The translations under genes were made by a program, and so were the position numbers. 64,000 nucleotides of DNA, from NCBI GenBank assembly GCA_945910005.1, contig CAMDTW010000216.1:1-64000 (forward strand), in the 5' to 3' direction. This stretch comes from Isoperla grammatica (taxonomy: Eukaryota > Arthropoda > Insecta > Plecoptera > Perlodidae). A model generated the notes under the pieces. That model searched no databases and was not told the DNA's origin. It was given only the letters and a program-made list of their open reading frames with translations. Positions 1 through 10,650 of the stretch are shown here, in pieces. Numbering within the stretch: position 1 is the first letter of the stretch; every line of letters starts with the position of its first letter.

Positions 1-294
1 TATATTTTATGCATATTTTAACCAAAAAACGACGAAAAAACTCAATTTATGCATTTTCATTATACTCTTGAAGAATGCAGCCTATAATTCTTATTTGTCA
101 ACGGAGGGTGTTACTTCTATAGAAGTTATCGAAATGTGACGAAATGGACAATTTGTGCTTATTGGAGCCTGAAACGCTCTAAAACAACGATTTGTCAACT
201 TTGGTTGAAACCCTTAGGAATCCCAGCCGTATGCAAGATTCCTCTTAAAACTGGAAGTTTGTGGTAGATAGACTGAAATCCGCCAATTTCTATA

Positions 295-337
295 TTTTAT
301 GCATATTTTAACCAAAAACGACGAAAAAACTCAATTT
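295..337. other. Helically phased A/T tracts (example at units 1/2 junction)
   Basis: Runs of TTTT start at 295 and 306, AAAAA at 314, AAAAAA at 324 and AATTT at 333. Successive spacings are 11, 8, 10 and 9 bp, close to one helical turn. Phased A tracts of this kind bend DNA. The pattern recurs in every monomer, so the array should carry a bend about every 289 bp. B units keep the tract spacing but change CGACG to CGACC between them. Confidence 0.75.
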
Positions 338-399
338 ATGCATTTTCATTATACTCTTGAAGAATGCAGCCTATAATCCTTTTTTTTCAACGGAGGGTG

Positions 400-417
400 T
401 AACTTCTATAGAAGTTA
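400..417. repeat. 18-bp perfect palindrome (example from unit 2)
   Basis: TAACTTCTATAGAAGTTA reads the same on both strands. It lies at unit positions 102-119 and is intact in most A units. It is broken in all normal B units (TCTAAAGTAG) and in a few A units: CTATAGACG (units at 1166, 13004, 20517, 47522), CTATATAAG (29520, 56525), CTATTGAAG (30140, 57145), CTATGGAAG (30718, 57723), CTGTAGAAG (45498). In the CATCC units the left end is altered (GTGTTTCTTC). It could be a site for a dimeric protein or a small cruciform; neither is shown by sequence alone. Confidence 0.95.
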
Positions 418-418
418 T

Positions 419-435
419 CGAAATGTGACGAAATG
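419..435 (+). repeat. CGAAATG direct repeat at 10-bp spacing (example from unit 2)
   Basis: CGAAATG occurs at 419-425 and 429-435, start to start exactly 10 bp. Both copies therefore face the same side of the helix, immediately after the palindrome. The pair is kept in most units. B2 units alter the first copy (CAAAATG), and some A2 units alter the second (CGAAGTG). Confidence 0.85.
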
Positions 436-504
436 GACAAATTGTTCTTATTGGAGCCTGAAACGCTCTAAAACAACGATTTGTCAACTTTGGTTGAAAC
501 CCTT

Positions 505-532
505 AGGAATCCCGGCCGTATGCAAGATTCCT
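505..532. repeat. 7-bp inverted repeat around a GC-rich loop (example from unit 2)
   Basis: AGGAATC at 505-511 is the reverse complement of GATTCCT at 526-532, with a 14-bp loop that contains CGGCCG at 513-518. In the other subtype the loop has CAGCCG and is no longer symmetric, but the arms are unchanged. Some units weaken the right arm (GATTTCTC, GATTGCTC, GATTCGTC). It is the most GC-rich spot of the unit. Confidence 0.8.
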
Positions 533-2032
533 CTTAAAACTGGAAGTTTGTGGTAGATAGACTGAAATCAGCCAATTTCTATTTTTTATGCATATTTTAA
601 CCAAAAACGACGAAAAAACTCAATTTATGCATTTTCATTATACTCTTGAAGAATGCAACCTATAATTCTTATTTTTCGACGGAGGGTGTAACTTCTATAG
701 AAGTTATCGAAATGTGACGAAATGGACAAATTGTGCTTATTGGAGCCTGAAACGCTCTAAAACAACGATTTGTGCAATTTGGTTGAAACCCTTAGGAATC
801 CCAGCCGTATGCAAGATTCCTCTTAAAACTGGAAGTTTGTGGTACATAGACTAAAATCAGCCAATTTCTATATTTTATGCATATTTTAACCAAAAACGAC
901 GAAAAAACTCAATTTATGCATTTTCATTATACTCTTGAAGAATGCAGCCTATAATTCTTATTTTTCAACGGAGGGTGTAACTTCTATAGAAATTATCGAA
1001 ATGTGACGAAATGGACAAATTGTGCTTATTGGAGCCTAAAACGCTCTAAAACAACGATTTGTCAACTTTGGTTGAAACCCTTAGGAATCCCGGCCGTATG
1101 CAAGATTCCTCTTAAAACTGGAAGTTTGTGGTAGATAGACAGAAATCACGCAATTTCTATTTTTTATGCATATTTTAACCAAAAACGACGAAAAAACTCA
1201 ATTTATGTATTTTCATTATACTCTTGAAGAATGCAACCTATAATTCTTATTTTTCGACGGAGGGTGTAACTTCTATAGACGTTATCGAAATGTGACGAAA
1301 TGGACAAATTGTGCTTATTGGAGCCTAAAACGCTCTAAAACAACGATTTGTGCAATTTGGTTGAAACCCTTAGGAATCCCAGCCGTATGCAAGATTCCTC
1401 TTAAAACTGGAAGTTTGTGGTAGATAGACTGAAATCAGCCAATTTCTATTTTTATGCATATTTTAACCAAAAACGACGAAAAAACTCAATTTATGCATTT
1501 TCATTATACTCTTGAAGAATGCAACCTATAATTCTTATTTTTCGACGGAGGGTGTAACTTCTATAGAAGTTATCGAAATGTGACGAAATGGACAAATTGT
1601 GCTTAATGGAGCCTAAAACGCTCTAAAACAACGATTTGTGCAATTTGGTTGAAACCCTTAGGAATCCCAGCCGTATGCAAGATTCCTCTTAAAACTGGAA
1701 GTTTGTGGTAGATAGACTAAAATCAGCCAATTTCTATATTTTATGCATATTTTAACCAAAAAACGACGAAAAAACTCAATTTATGCATTTTCATTATACT
1801 CTTGAAGAATGCAGCCTATAATTCTTATTTGTCAACGGAGGGTGTTACTTCTATAGAAGTTATCGAAATGTGACGAAATGGACAATTTGTGCTTATTGGA
1901 GCCTGAAACGCTCTAAAACAACGATTTGTCATTTTTGGTTGAAACCCTTAGGAATCCCGGCCGTATGCAAGATTCCTCTTAAAACTGGAAGTTTGTGGTA
2001 GATAGACTAAAATCAGCCAATTTCTATATTTT

Positions 2033-2321
2033 ATGCATATTTTAAACAAAAACGACCAAAAAACTCAATTTATGCATTTTCATATAACTCTTTCAGAATG
2101 CACACTAACATTATTATTTTTCAAAGGTTGGTGTAACTTCTAAAGTAGTTATCAAAATGTGACGAAATGGACAAATTGTGCTTATTGGAGCCTGAAACGC
2201 TCTAAATAAACGATTTGTCAACTTTGGTTGAAACCCTTAGGAATCCCGGCCGTATGCAAGATTCCTCTTAAAACTGGAAGTTTGTGGTAGATAGACTGAA
2301 ATCAGCCAATTTCTATTTTTT
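2033..2321 (+). repeat. B-type monomer (B2), unit 8
   Basis: B markers: CGACCAAAAAACTC, CATATAACTCTTTCAG, CACACTAACATTATT, GGTTGGTG, TCTAAAGTAGTTATCAAAATG. Private changes: TTTAAACAAAAACG, CAAAGGTTGG and CTCTAAATAAACG, shared only with the unit at 5787. Confidence 0.95.
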
Positions 2322-4054
2322 ATGCATATTTTAACCAAAAACGACGAAAAAACTCAATTTATGCATTTTCATTATACTCTTGAAGAATGCAACCTATAAT
2401 TCTTATTTTTCAACGGAGGGTGTAACTTCTATAGAAGTTATCGAAATGTGACGAAATGGACAAATTGTGCTTATTGGAGCCTGAAACGCTCTAAAACAAC
2501 GAATTGTCAACTTTGGTTGAAACCCTTAGGAATCCCGGCCGTATGCAAGATTTCTCTTAAAACTGGAAGTTTGTGGTAGATAGACTGAAATCAGCCAATT
2601 TCTATTTTTTATGCATATTTTAACCAAAAACGACGAAAAAACTCAATTTATGCATTTTCATTATACTCTTGAAGAATGCAACCTATAATTCTTATTTTTC
2701 GACGGAGGGTGTAACTTCTATAGAAGTTATCGAAATGTGACGAAATGGACAAATTGTGCTTATTGGAGCCTGAAACGCTCTAAAACAACGATTTGTCAAC
2801 TTTGGTTGAAACCCTTAGGAATCCCGGCCGTATGCAAGATTCCTCTTAAAACTGGAAGTTTGTGGTAGATAGACTGAAATCAGCCAATTTCTATTTTTTA
2901 TGCATATTTTAACCAAAAACGACGAAAAAACTCAATTTATGCATTTTCATTATACTCTTGAAGAATGCAACCTATAATTCTTATTTTTCGACGGAGGGTG
3001 TAACTTCTATAGAAGTTATCGAAATGTAACGAAATGGACAAATTGTGCTTATTGGAGCCTGAAACGCTCTAAAACAACGATTTGTGCAATTTGGTTGAAA
3101 CCCTTAGGAATCCCAGCCGTATGCAAGATTCCTTTTAAAACTGGAAGTTTGTGGTACATAGACTAAAATCAGCCAATTTCTATATTTTATGCATATTTTA
3201 ACCAAAAACGACGAAAAAACTCAATTTATGCATTTTCATTATACTCTTGAAGAATGCAGCCTACAATTCTTATTTTTCAACGGAGGGTGTAACTTCTATA
3301 GAAGTTATCGAAATGTGACGAAATGGACAAATTGTGCTTATTGGAGCCTAAAACGCTCTAAAACAACGATTTGTCAACTTTGGTTGAAACCCTTAGGAAT
3401 CCCGGCCGTATGCAAGATTCCTCTTAAAACTGGAAGTTTGTGGTAGATGGACAGAAATCAGCCAATTTCTATTTTTATGCATATTTTAACCAAAAACGAC
3501 GAAAAAACTCAATTTATGTATTTTCATTATACTCTTGAAGAATGCAACCTATAATTCTTATTTTTTGACGGAGGGTGTAACTTCTATAGAAGTTATCGAA
3601 ATGTGACGAAATGGACAAATTGTGCTTATTGGAACCTAAAACGCTATAAAACAACGATTTGTGCAATTTGGTTGAAACCCTTAGGAATCCCAGCCGTATG
3701 CAAGATTCCTCTTAAAACTGGAAGTTTGTGGTAGATAGACTAAAATCAGCCAATTTCTATATTTTATGCATATTTTAACCAAAAACGACGAAAAAACTCA
3801 ATTTATGCATTTTCATTATACTCTTGAAGAATGCAGCCTATAATTCTTATTTTTCAACGGAGGGTGTAACTTCTATAGAAGTTATCGAAATGTGACGAAA
3901 TGGACAATTTGTGCTTATTGGAGCCTGAAACGCTCTAAAACAACGATTTGTCAACTTTGGTTGAAACCCTTAGGAATCCCGGCCGTATGCAAGATTCCTC
4001 TTTAAACTGGAAGTTTTTGGTAGATAGACTAAAATCAGCCAATTTCTATATTTT

Positions 4055-4342
4055 ATGCATATTTTAACCAAAACGACCAAAAAACTCAATTTATGCATTT
4101 TCATAATACTCTTTCAGAATGCACACTAACATTATTATTTTTCAACGGTTGGTGTAACTTCTAAAGTAGTTATCGAAATGTGACGAAATGGACAAATTGT
4201 GCTAATTGGAGCCTGAAACGCTCTAAAACAACGATTTGTGCAATTTGGTTGAAACCCTTAGGAATCCCAGCCGTATGCAAGATTCCTCTTAAAACTGGAA
4301 GTTTGTGGTAGATAGACTGAAATCAGCCAATTTCTATATTTT
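4055..4342 (+). repeat. B-type monomer (B1), unit 15
   Basis: B1 form: CATAATACTCTTTCAG and GTAGTTATCGAAATG. One A is missing from the first A tract (ACCAAAACG), so it is 288 bp. The distal half is the GTGCAATTT/CAGCCG type. Confidence 0.94.
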
Positions 4343-4631
4343 ATGCATATTTTAACCAAAAACGACGAAAAAACTCAATTTATGCATTTTCATTATACTC
4401 TTGAAGAATGCAGCCTATAATCCTTTTTTTTCAACGGAGGGTGTAACTTCTATAGAAGTTATCGAAATGTGACGAAATGGACAAATTGTGCTTATTGGAG
4501 CCTGAAACGCTCTAAAACAACGATTTGTCAACTTTGGTTGAAACCCTTAGGAATCCCGGCCGTATGCAAGATTCCTCTTAAAACTGGAAGTTTGTGGTAG
4601 ATAGACTAAAATCAGCCAATTTCTATATTTT

Positions 4632-4920
4632 ATGCATATTTTAACCAAAAACGACCAAAAAACTCAATTTATGCATTATCATATAACTCTTTCAGAATGC
4701 ACACTAACATTATTATTTTTCAACGGTTGGTGTAACTTCTAAAGTAGTTATCAAAATGTGACGAAATGGACAAATTGTGCTTATTAGAGCCTGAAACGCT
4801 CTAAAACAACGATTTGTCAACTTTGGTTGAAACCCTTAGGAATCCCGGCCGTATGCAAGATTCCTCTTAAAACTGGAAGTTTGTGGTAGATAGACTGAAA
4901 TCAGCCAATTTCTATTTTTT
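4632..4920 (+). repeat. B-type monomer (B2), unit 17
   Basis: B2 with GCATTATCATATAACTC and ATCAAAATG; private CTTATTAGAGCC. It leads the four-unit motif that recurs at 11848. Confidence 0.94.
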
Positions 4921-5786
4921 ATGCATATTTTAACCAAAAACGACAAAAAACTCAATTTATGCATTTTCATTATACTCTTGAAGAATGCAACCTATAATTC
5001 TTATTTTTCAACGGAGGGTGTAACTTCTATAGAAGTTATCGAAATGTGACGAAATGGACAAATTGTGCTTATTGGAGCCTGAAACGCTCTAAAACAACGA
5101 TTTGTCAACTTTGGTTGAAACCCTTAGGAATCCCGGCCGTATGCAAGATTCCTCTTAAAACTGGAAGTTTGTGGTAGATAGACTGAAATCAGCCAATTTC
5201 TATTTTTTATGCATATTTTAACCAAAAACGACGAAAAAACTCAATTTATGCATTTTCATTATACTCTTGAAGAATGCAACCTATAATTCTTATTTTTCGA
5301 CGGAGGGTGTAACTTCTATAGAAGTTTTCGAAATGTGACGAAATGGACAAATTGTGCTTATTGGAGCCTGAAACGCTCTAAAACAACGATTTGTGCAATT
5401 TGGTTGAAACCCTTAGGAATCCCAGCCGTATGCAAGATTCCTCTTAAAACTGGAAGTTTGTGGTACATAGACTAAAATCAGCCAATTTTTATATTTTATG
5501 CATATTTTAACCAAAAACGACGAAAAAACTCAATTTATGCATTTTCATTATACTCTTGAAGAATGCAGCCTATAATTCTTATTTTTCAACGGAGGGTGTA
5601 ACTTCTATAGAAGTTATCGAAATGTGACGAAATGGACAAATTGTGCTTATTGGAGCCTAAAACGCTCTAAAACAACGATTTGTCAACTTTGGTTGAAACC
5701 CTTAGGAATCCCGGCCGTATGCAAGATTCCTCTTAAAACTGGAAGTTTGTGGTAGATAGACTAAAATCAGCCAATTTCTATATTTT

Positions 5787-6075
5787 ATGCATATTTTAAA
5801 CAAAAACGACCAAAAAACTCAATTTATGCATTTTCATATAACTCTTTCAGAATGCACACTAACATTATTATTTTTCAAAGGTTGGTGTAACTTCTAAAGT
5901 AGTTATCAAAATGTGACGAAATGGACAAATTGTGCTTAATGGAGCCTGAAACGCTCTAAATAAACGATTTGTCAACTTTGGTTGAAACCCTTAGGAATCC
6001 CGGCCGTATGCAAGATTCCTCTTAAAACTGGAAGTTTGTGGTAGATAGACTGAAATCAGCCAATTTCTATTTTTT
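5787..6075 (+). repeat. B-type monomer (B2), unit 21
   Basis: Partner of the unit at 2033 (offset 3754), with the same TTTAAACAAAAACG and CTCTAAATAAACG changes. Confidence 0.95.
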
Positions 6076-7519
6076 ATGCATATTTTAACCAAAAACGACG
6101 AAAAAACTCAATTTATGCATTTTCATTATACTCTTGAAGAATGCAACCTATAATTCTTATTTTTCAACGGAGGGTGTAACTTCTATAGAAGTTATCGAAA
6201 TGTGACGAAATGGACAAATTGTGCTTATTGGAGCCTGAAACGCTCTAAAACAACGAATTGTCAACTTTGGTTGAAACCCTTAGGAATCCCGGCCGTATGC
6301 AAGATTTCTCATAAAACTGGAAGTTTGTGGTAGATAGACTGAAATCAGCCAATTTCTATTTTTTATGCATATTTTAACCAAAAACGACGAAAAAACTCAA
6401 TTTATGCATTTTCATTATACTCTTGAAGAATGCAACCTATAATTCTTATTTTTCGACGGAGGGTGTAACTTCTATAGAAGTTATCGAAATGTGACGAAAT
6501 GGACAAATTGTGCTTATTGGAGCCTGAAACGCTCTAAAACAACGATTTGTCAACTTTGGTTGAAACCCTTAGGAATCCCGGCCGTATGCAAGATTCCTCT
6601 TAAAACTGGAAGTTTGTGGTAGATAGACTGAAATCAGCCAATTTCTATTTTTTATGCATATTTTAACCAAAAACGACGAAAAAACTCAATTTATGCATTT
6701 TCATTATACTCTTGAAGATTGCAACCTATAATTCTTATTTTTCGACGGAGGGTGTAACTTCTATAGAAGTTATCGAAATGTAACGAAATGGACAAATTGT
6801 ACTTATTGGAGCCTGAAACGCTCTAAAACAACGATTTGTGCAATTTGGTTGAAACCCTTAGGAATCCCAGCCGTATGCAAGATTCCTTTTAAAACTGGAA
6901 GTTTGTGGTACATAGACTAAAATCAGCCAATTTCTATATTTTATGCATATTTTAACCAAAAACGACGAAAAAACTCAATTTATGCATTTTCATTATACTC
7001 TTGAAGAATGCAGCCTACAATTCTTATTTTTCAACGGAGGGTGTAACTTCTATAGAAGTTATCGAAATGTGACGAAATGGACAAATTGTGCTTATTGGAG
7101 CCTAAAACGCTCTAAAACAACGATTTGTCAACTTTGGTTGAAACCCTTAGGAATCCCGGCCGTATGCAAGATTCCTCTTAAAACTGGAAGTTTGTGGTAG
7201 ATGGACAGAAATCAGCCAATTTCTATTTTTATGCATATTTTAACCAAAAACGACGAAAAAACTCAATTTATGTATTTTCATTATACTCTTGAAGAATGCA
7301 ACCTATAATTCTTATTTTTTGACGGAGGGTGTAACTTCTATAGAAGTTATCGAAATGTGACGAAATGGACAAATTGTGCTTATTGGAGCCTAAAACGCTC
7401 TAAAACAACGATTTGTGCAATTTGGTTGAAACCCTTAGGAATCCCAGCCGTATGCAAGATTCCTCTTAAAACTGGAAGTTTGTGGTAGATAGACTAAAAT
7501 CAGCCAATTTCTATATTTT

Positions 7520-7808
7520 ATGCATATTTTAACCAAAAACGACGAAAAAACTCAATTTATGCATTTTCATTATACTCTTGAAGAATGCAGCCTATAATTC
7601 TTATTTTTCAACGGAGGGTGTAACTTCTATAGAAGTTATCGAAATGTGACGAAATGGACAATTTGTGCTTATTGGAGCCTGAAACGCTCTAAAACAACGA
7701 TTTGTCAACTTTGGTTGAAACCCTTAGGAATCCCGGCCGTATGCAAGATTCCTCTTAAAACTGGAAGTTTGTGGTAGATAGACTAAAATCAGCCAATTTC
7801 TATATTTT
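7520..7808 (+). repeat. Representative A1 monomer (CAGCC / TTCAACGG subtype)
   Basis: A clean 289-bp unit of the commoner A family. Landmarks by unit position: ATGCAT at 1-6 and again at 40-45; A5 and A6 tracts at 16-20 and 26-31; CAGCC near 69; TTCAACGG near 88; an 18-bp palindrome at 102-119; CGAAATG at 121-127 and 131-137; the diagnostic GTCAACTTT near 185; AGGAATC/GATTCCT arms at 207-213 and 228-234 around CGGCCG at 215-220. The A1 subtype pairs CAGCC with TTCAACGG, usually with GTCAACTTT and CGGCCG in the distal half. Confidence 0.93.
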
Positions 7809-8097
7809 ATGCATATTTTAACCAAAAACGACCAAAAAACTCAATTTATGCATTTTCATAATACTCTTTCAGAATGCACACTAACATTATTATTTTTCAA
7901 CGGTTGGTGTAACTTCTAAAGTAGTTATCGAAATGTGACGAAATGTACAAATTGTGCTTATTGGAGCCTGAAACGCTCTAAAACAACGATTTGTCAACTT
8001 TGGTTGAAACCCTTAGGAATCCCAGCCGTATGCAAGATTCCTCTTAAAACTGGAAGTTTGTGGTAGATAGACTGAAATCAGCCAATTTCTATATTTT
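7809..8097 (+). repeat. B-type monomer (B1), unit 28
   Basis: B1 unit with GTCAACTTT followed by CAGCCG, an uncommon pairing in the distal half, and private AAATGTACAAATTG. Confidence 0.94.
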
Positions 8098-9540
8098 ATG
8101 CATATTTTAACCAAAAACGACGAAAAAACTCAATTTATGCATTTTCATTATACTCTTGAAGAATGCAGCCTATAATCCTTTTTTTTCAACGGAGGGTGTA
8201 ACTTCTATAGAAGTTATCGAAATGTGACGAAATGGACAAATTGTGCTTATTGGAGCCTGAAACGCTCTAAAACAACGATTTGTCATCTTTGGTTGAAACC
8301 CTTAGGAATCCCGGCCGTATGCAAGATTCCTCTTAAAACTGGAAGTTTGTGGTAGATAGACTGAAATCAGCCAATTTCTATTTTTTATGCTATTTTAACC
8401 AAAAACGACGAAAAAACTCAATTTATGCATTTTCATTATACTCTTGAAGAATGCAACCTATAATTCTTATTTTTCGACGGAGGGTGTAACTTCTATAGAA
8501 GTTATCGAAATGTAACAAAGTGACAAATTGTGCTTATTTTAGCCTGAAACGCTCTAAAACAACGATTTGTGCAATTTGGTTGAAACCCTTAGGAATCCCA
8601 GCCGTATGCAAGATTCCTCTTAAAACTGGAAGTTTGTGTTAGATAGACTAAAATCAGCCAATTTCTATCTTTTTTGCATATTTTAACCAAAAACGACGAA
8701 AAAACTCATTTTATGCATTTTCATTATACTCTTGAAGAATGCAGCCTATAATTCTTATTTTTCAACGGAGGGTGTAACTTCTATAGAAGTTATCGAAATG
8801 TGACGAAATGGACAAATTGTGCTTATTGGAGCCTAAAACGCTCTAAAACAACGATTTGTCAACTTTGGTTGAAACCCTTAGGAATCCCGGCCGTATGCAA
8901 GATTCCTCTTAAAACTGGAAGTTTGTGGTAGATAGACTGAAATCAGCCAATTTCTATTTTTTATGCATTTTTAACCAAAAACGACGAAAAAACTCAATTT
9001 ATGCATTTTCATTATACTCTTGAAGAATGCAACCTATAATTCTTATTTTTCGACGGAGGGTGTAACTTCTATAGAAGTTATCGAAATGTGACGAAATGGA
9101 CAAATTGTGCTTATTGGAGCCTGAAACGCTCTAAAACAACGATTTGTGCAATTTGGTTGAAACCCTTAGGAATCCCAGCCGTATGCAAGATTCCTCTTAA
9201 AACTGGAAGTTTGTGGTAGATAGACTAAAATCAGCCAATTTCTATATTTTATGCATATTTTAACCAAAAAACGACGAAAAAACTCAATTTATGCATTTTC
9301 ATTATACTCTTGAAGAATGCATCCTATAATTCTTATTTTTCAACGGAGGGTGTTTCTTCTATAGAAGTTATCGAAATGTGACGAAATGGACAATTTGTGC
9401 TTATTGGAGCCTGAAACGCTCTAAAACAACGATTTGTCAACTTTGGTTGAAACCCTTAGGAATCCCGGCCGTATGCAAGATTCCTCTTAAAACTGGAAGT
9501 TTGTGGTAGATAGACTAAAATCAGCCAATTTCTATATTTT

Positions 9541-9829
9541 ATGCATATTTTAACCAAAAACGACCAAAAAACTCAATTTATGCATTATCATATAACTCTT
9601 TCAGAATGCACACTAACATTATTATTTTTCAACGGTTGGTGTAACTTCTAAAGTAGTTTTCAAAATGTGACGAAATGGACAAATTGTGCTTATTGGAGCC
9701 TGAAACGCTATAAAACAACGATTTGTCAACTTTGGTTGAAACCCTTAGGAATCCCGGCCGTATGCAAGATTCCTCTTAAAACTGGAAGTTTGTGGTAGAT
9801 AGACTGAAATCAGCCAATTTCTATTTTTT
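9541..9829 (+). repeat. B-type monomer (B2), unit 34
   Basis: B2 with GCATTATCAT; private AGTAGTTTTCAAAATG and CGCTATAAAAC. It follows a CATCC/GTGTTTCTTC unit, the same order as at 11848, 19650, 41741 and 46655. Confidence 0.94.
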
Positions 9830-10118
9830 ATGCATATTTTAACCAAAAACGACGAAAAAACTCAATTTATGCATTTTCATTATACTCTTGAAGAATGCAG
9901 CCTATAATTCTTATTTTTCAACGGAGGGTGTAACTTCTATAGAAGTTATCGAAATGTGACGAAATGGACAAATTGTGCTTATTGGAGCCTAAAACGCTCT
10001 AAAACAACGATTTGTCAACTTTGGTTGAAACCCTTAGGAATCCCGGCCGTATGCAAGATTCCTCTTTAAACTGGAAGTTTGTGGTAGATAGACTAAAATC
10101 AGCCAATTTCTATACTTT

Positions 10119-10407
10119 ATGCATATTTTAACCAAAAACGACCAAAAAACTCAATTTATGCATTTTCATAATACTCTTTCAGAATGCACACTAACATTAT
10201 TATTTTTCAACGGTTGGTGTAACTTCTAAAGTAGTTATCGAAATGTGACGAAATGGACAAATTGTGCTTATTGGAGCCTGAAACGCTCTAAAACATCGAT
10301 TTGTCAACTTTGGTTGAAACCCTTAGGAATCCCAGCCGTATGCAAGATTCCTCTTAAAACTGGAAGTTTGTGGTAGATAGACTGAAATCAGCCAATTTCT
10401 ATATTTT
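10119..10407 (+). repeat. B-type monomer (B1), unit 36
   Basis: B1 unit two periods after the previous B unit, one of only two cases of such close spacing (the other is 4055 and 4632). Private AACATCGATTT. Confidence 0.94.
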
Positions 10408-10639
10408 ATGCATATTTTAACCAAAAACGACGAAAAAACTCAATTTATGCATTTTCATTATACTCTTGAAGAATGCAGCCTATAATCCTTTTTTTTCAAC
10501 GGAGGGTGTAACTTCTATAGAAGTTATCGAAATGTGACAAAATGGACAAATTGTGCTTATTGGAGCCTGAAACGCTCTAAAACAACGATTTGTCAACTTT
10601 GGTTGAAACCCTTAGGAATCCCGGCCGTATGCAAGATTC

Positions 10640-10650
10640 CTCTTGGAAGT
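10640..10650 (+). other. Private 6-bp deletion in monomer 37
   Basis: The sequence reads CCTCTTGGAAG where other units read CCTCTTAAAACTGGAAG, so this unit is 283 bp. No other unit in the window has this deletion, so it arose after the local duplications. Confidence 0.92.

Larger units (their letters stand above)
2033..4631 (+). repeat. 13-monomer HOR duplication, left copy (offset 3754 bp)
   Basis: Nine monomers (starts 2033 to 4343) match, in the same order, those starting at 5787 to 8098, 13 monomers away. Shared private markers include the altered B unit (TTTAAACAAAAACG with CTCTAAATAAACG) at 2033/5787, CAACGAATTGTC in 2322/6076, GTAACGAAATGG in 2900/6654, the CTACAATTC variant with TAGATGGACAG in 3189/6943, and TAATCC followed by a T-run in 4343/8098. 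Differences are scattered: for example the unit at 4055 has GTGCAATTT where its partner at 7809 has GTCAACTTT, and a one-base shorter A run. Confidence 0.88.
9..5786 (+). repeat. Left region, monomers 1-20
   Basis: Monomer starts: 9, 299, 588, 877, 1166, 1454, 1743, 2033, 2322, 2611, 2900, 3189, 3477, 3766, 4055, 4343, 4632, 4921, 5209, 5498. A1 and A2 units alternate irregularly, with B units at 2033, 4055 and 4632. The part from about 2033 to 4630 is copied 3754-3755 bp downstream. The units from 4632 to 5786 (B2, then CAACC, then a unit with GAAGTTTTCG, then one preceded by CAATTTTT) recur at 11848-13003 and, partly, after 19650, 41741 and 46655. The first eight bases are the end of a unit that begins outside the window. 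Confidence 0.95.

Noticed and set aside
299..343. Two ATGCAT motifs per unit as homeodomain (octamer-like) sites
   Set aside because: They are 6-bp palindromes in AT-rich sequence, and the full ATGCAAAT octamer is absent from the standard unit, so there is no specific support.
493..503. GGTTGAAACCC resembling an RNA polymerase III B box
   Set aside because: It matches 7 of the 9 fixed bases of GGTTCGANNCC, but the central C and G are wrong and I found no convincing A box at the expected distance upstream. A tRNA-derived SINE origin is not supported.
499..508. AAACCCT resembling the plant telomere repeat CCCTAAA
   Set aside because: Only one 7-bp match per 289-bp unit and never in tandem, so it is expected by chance.
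684..700. CENP-B box-like TTTCGACGGAGGG in A2 units
   Set aside because: It agrees with the TTCG and A core positions but fails the CGGG part of NTTCGNNNNANNCGGGN. The reverse-strand TTTCGTCACATTTCGA also matches only partly. Not enough to call a CENP-B site.
3189..3446. 85-codon open frame, repeated at 6943-7200, and shorter versions at 15085, 28692, 37176 and 55697
   Set aside because: All lie within satellite monomers in the same phase and differ from neighbouring units only by a lost TAA. The unit length is not a multiple of three and there is no start context or protein family resemblance. They are not annotated as genes.
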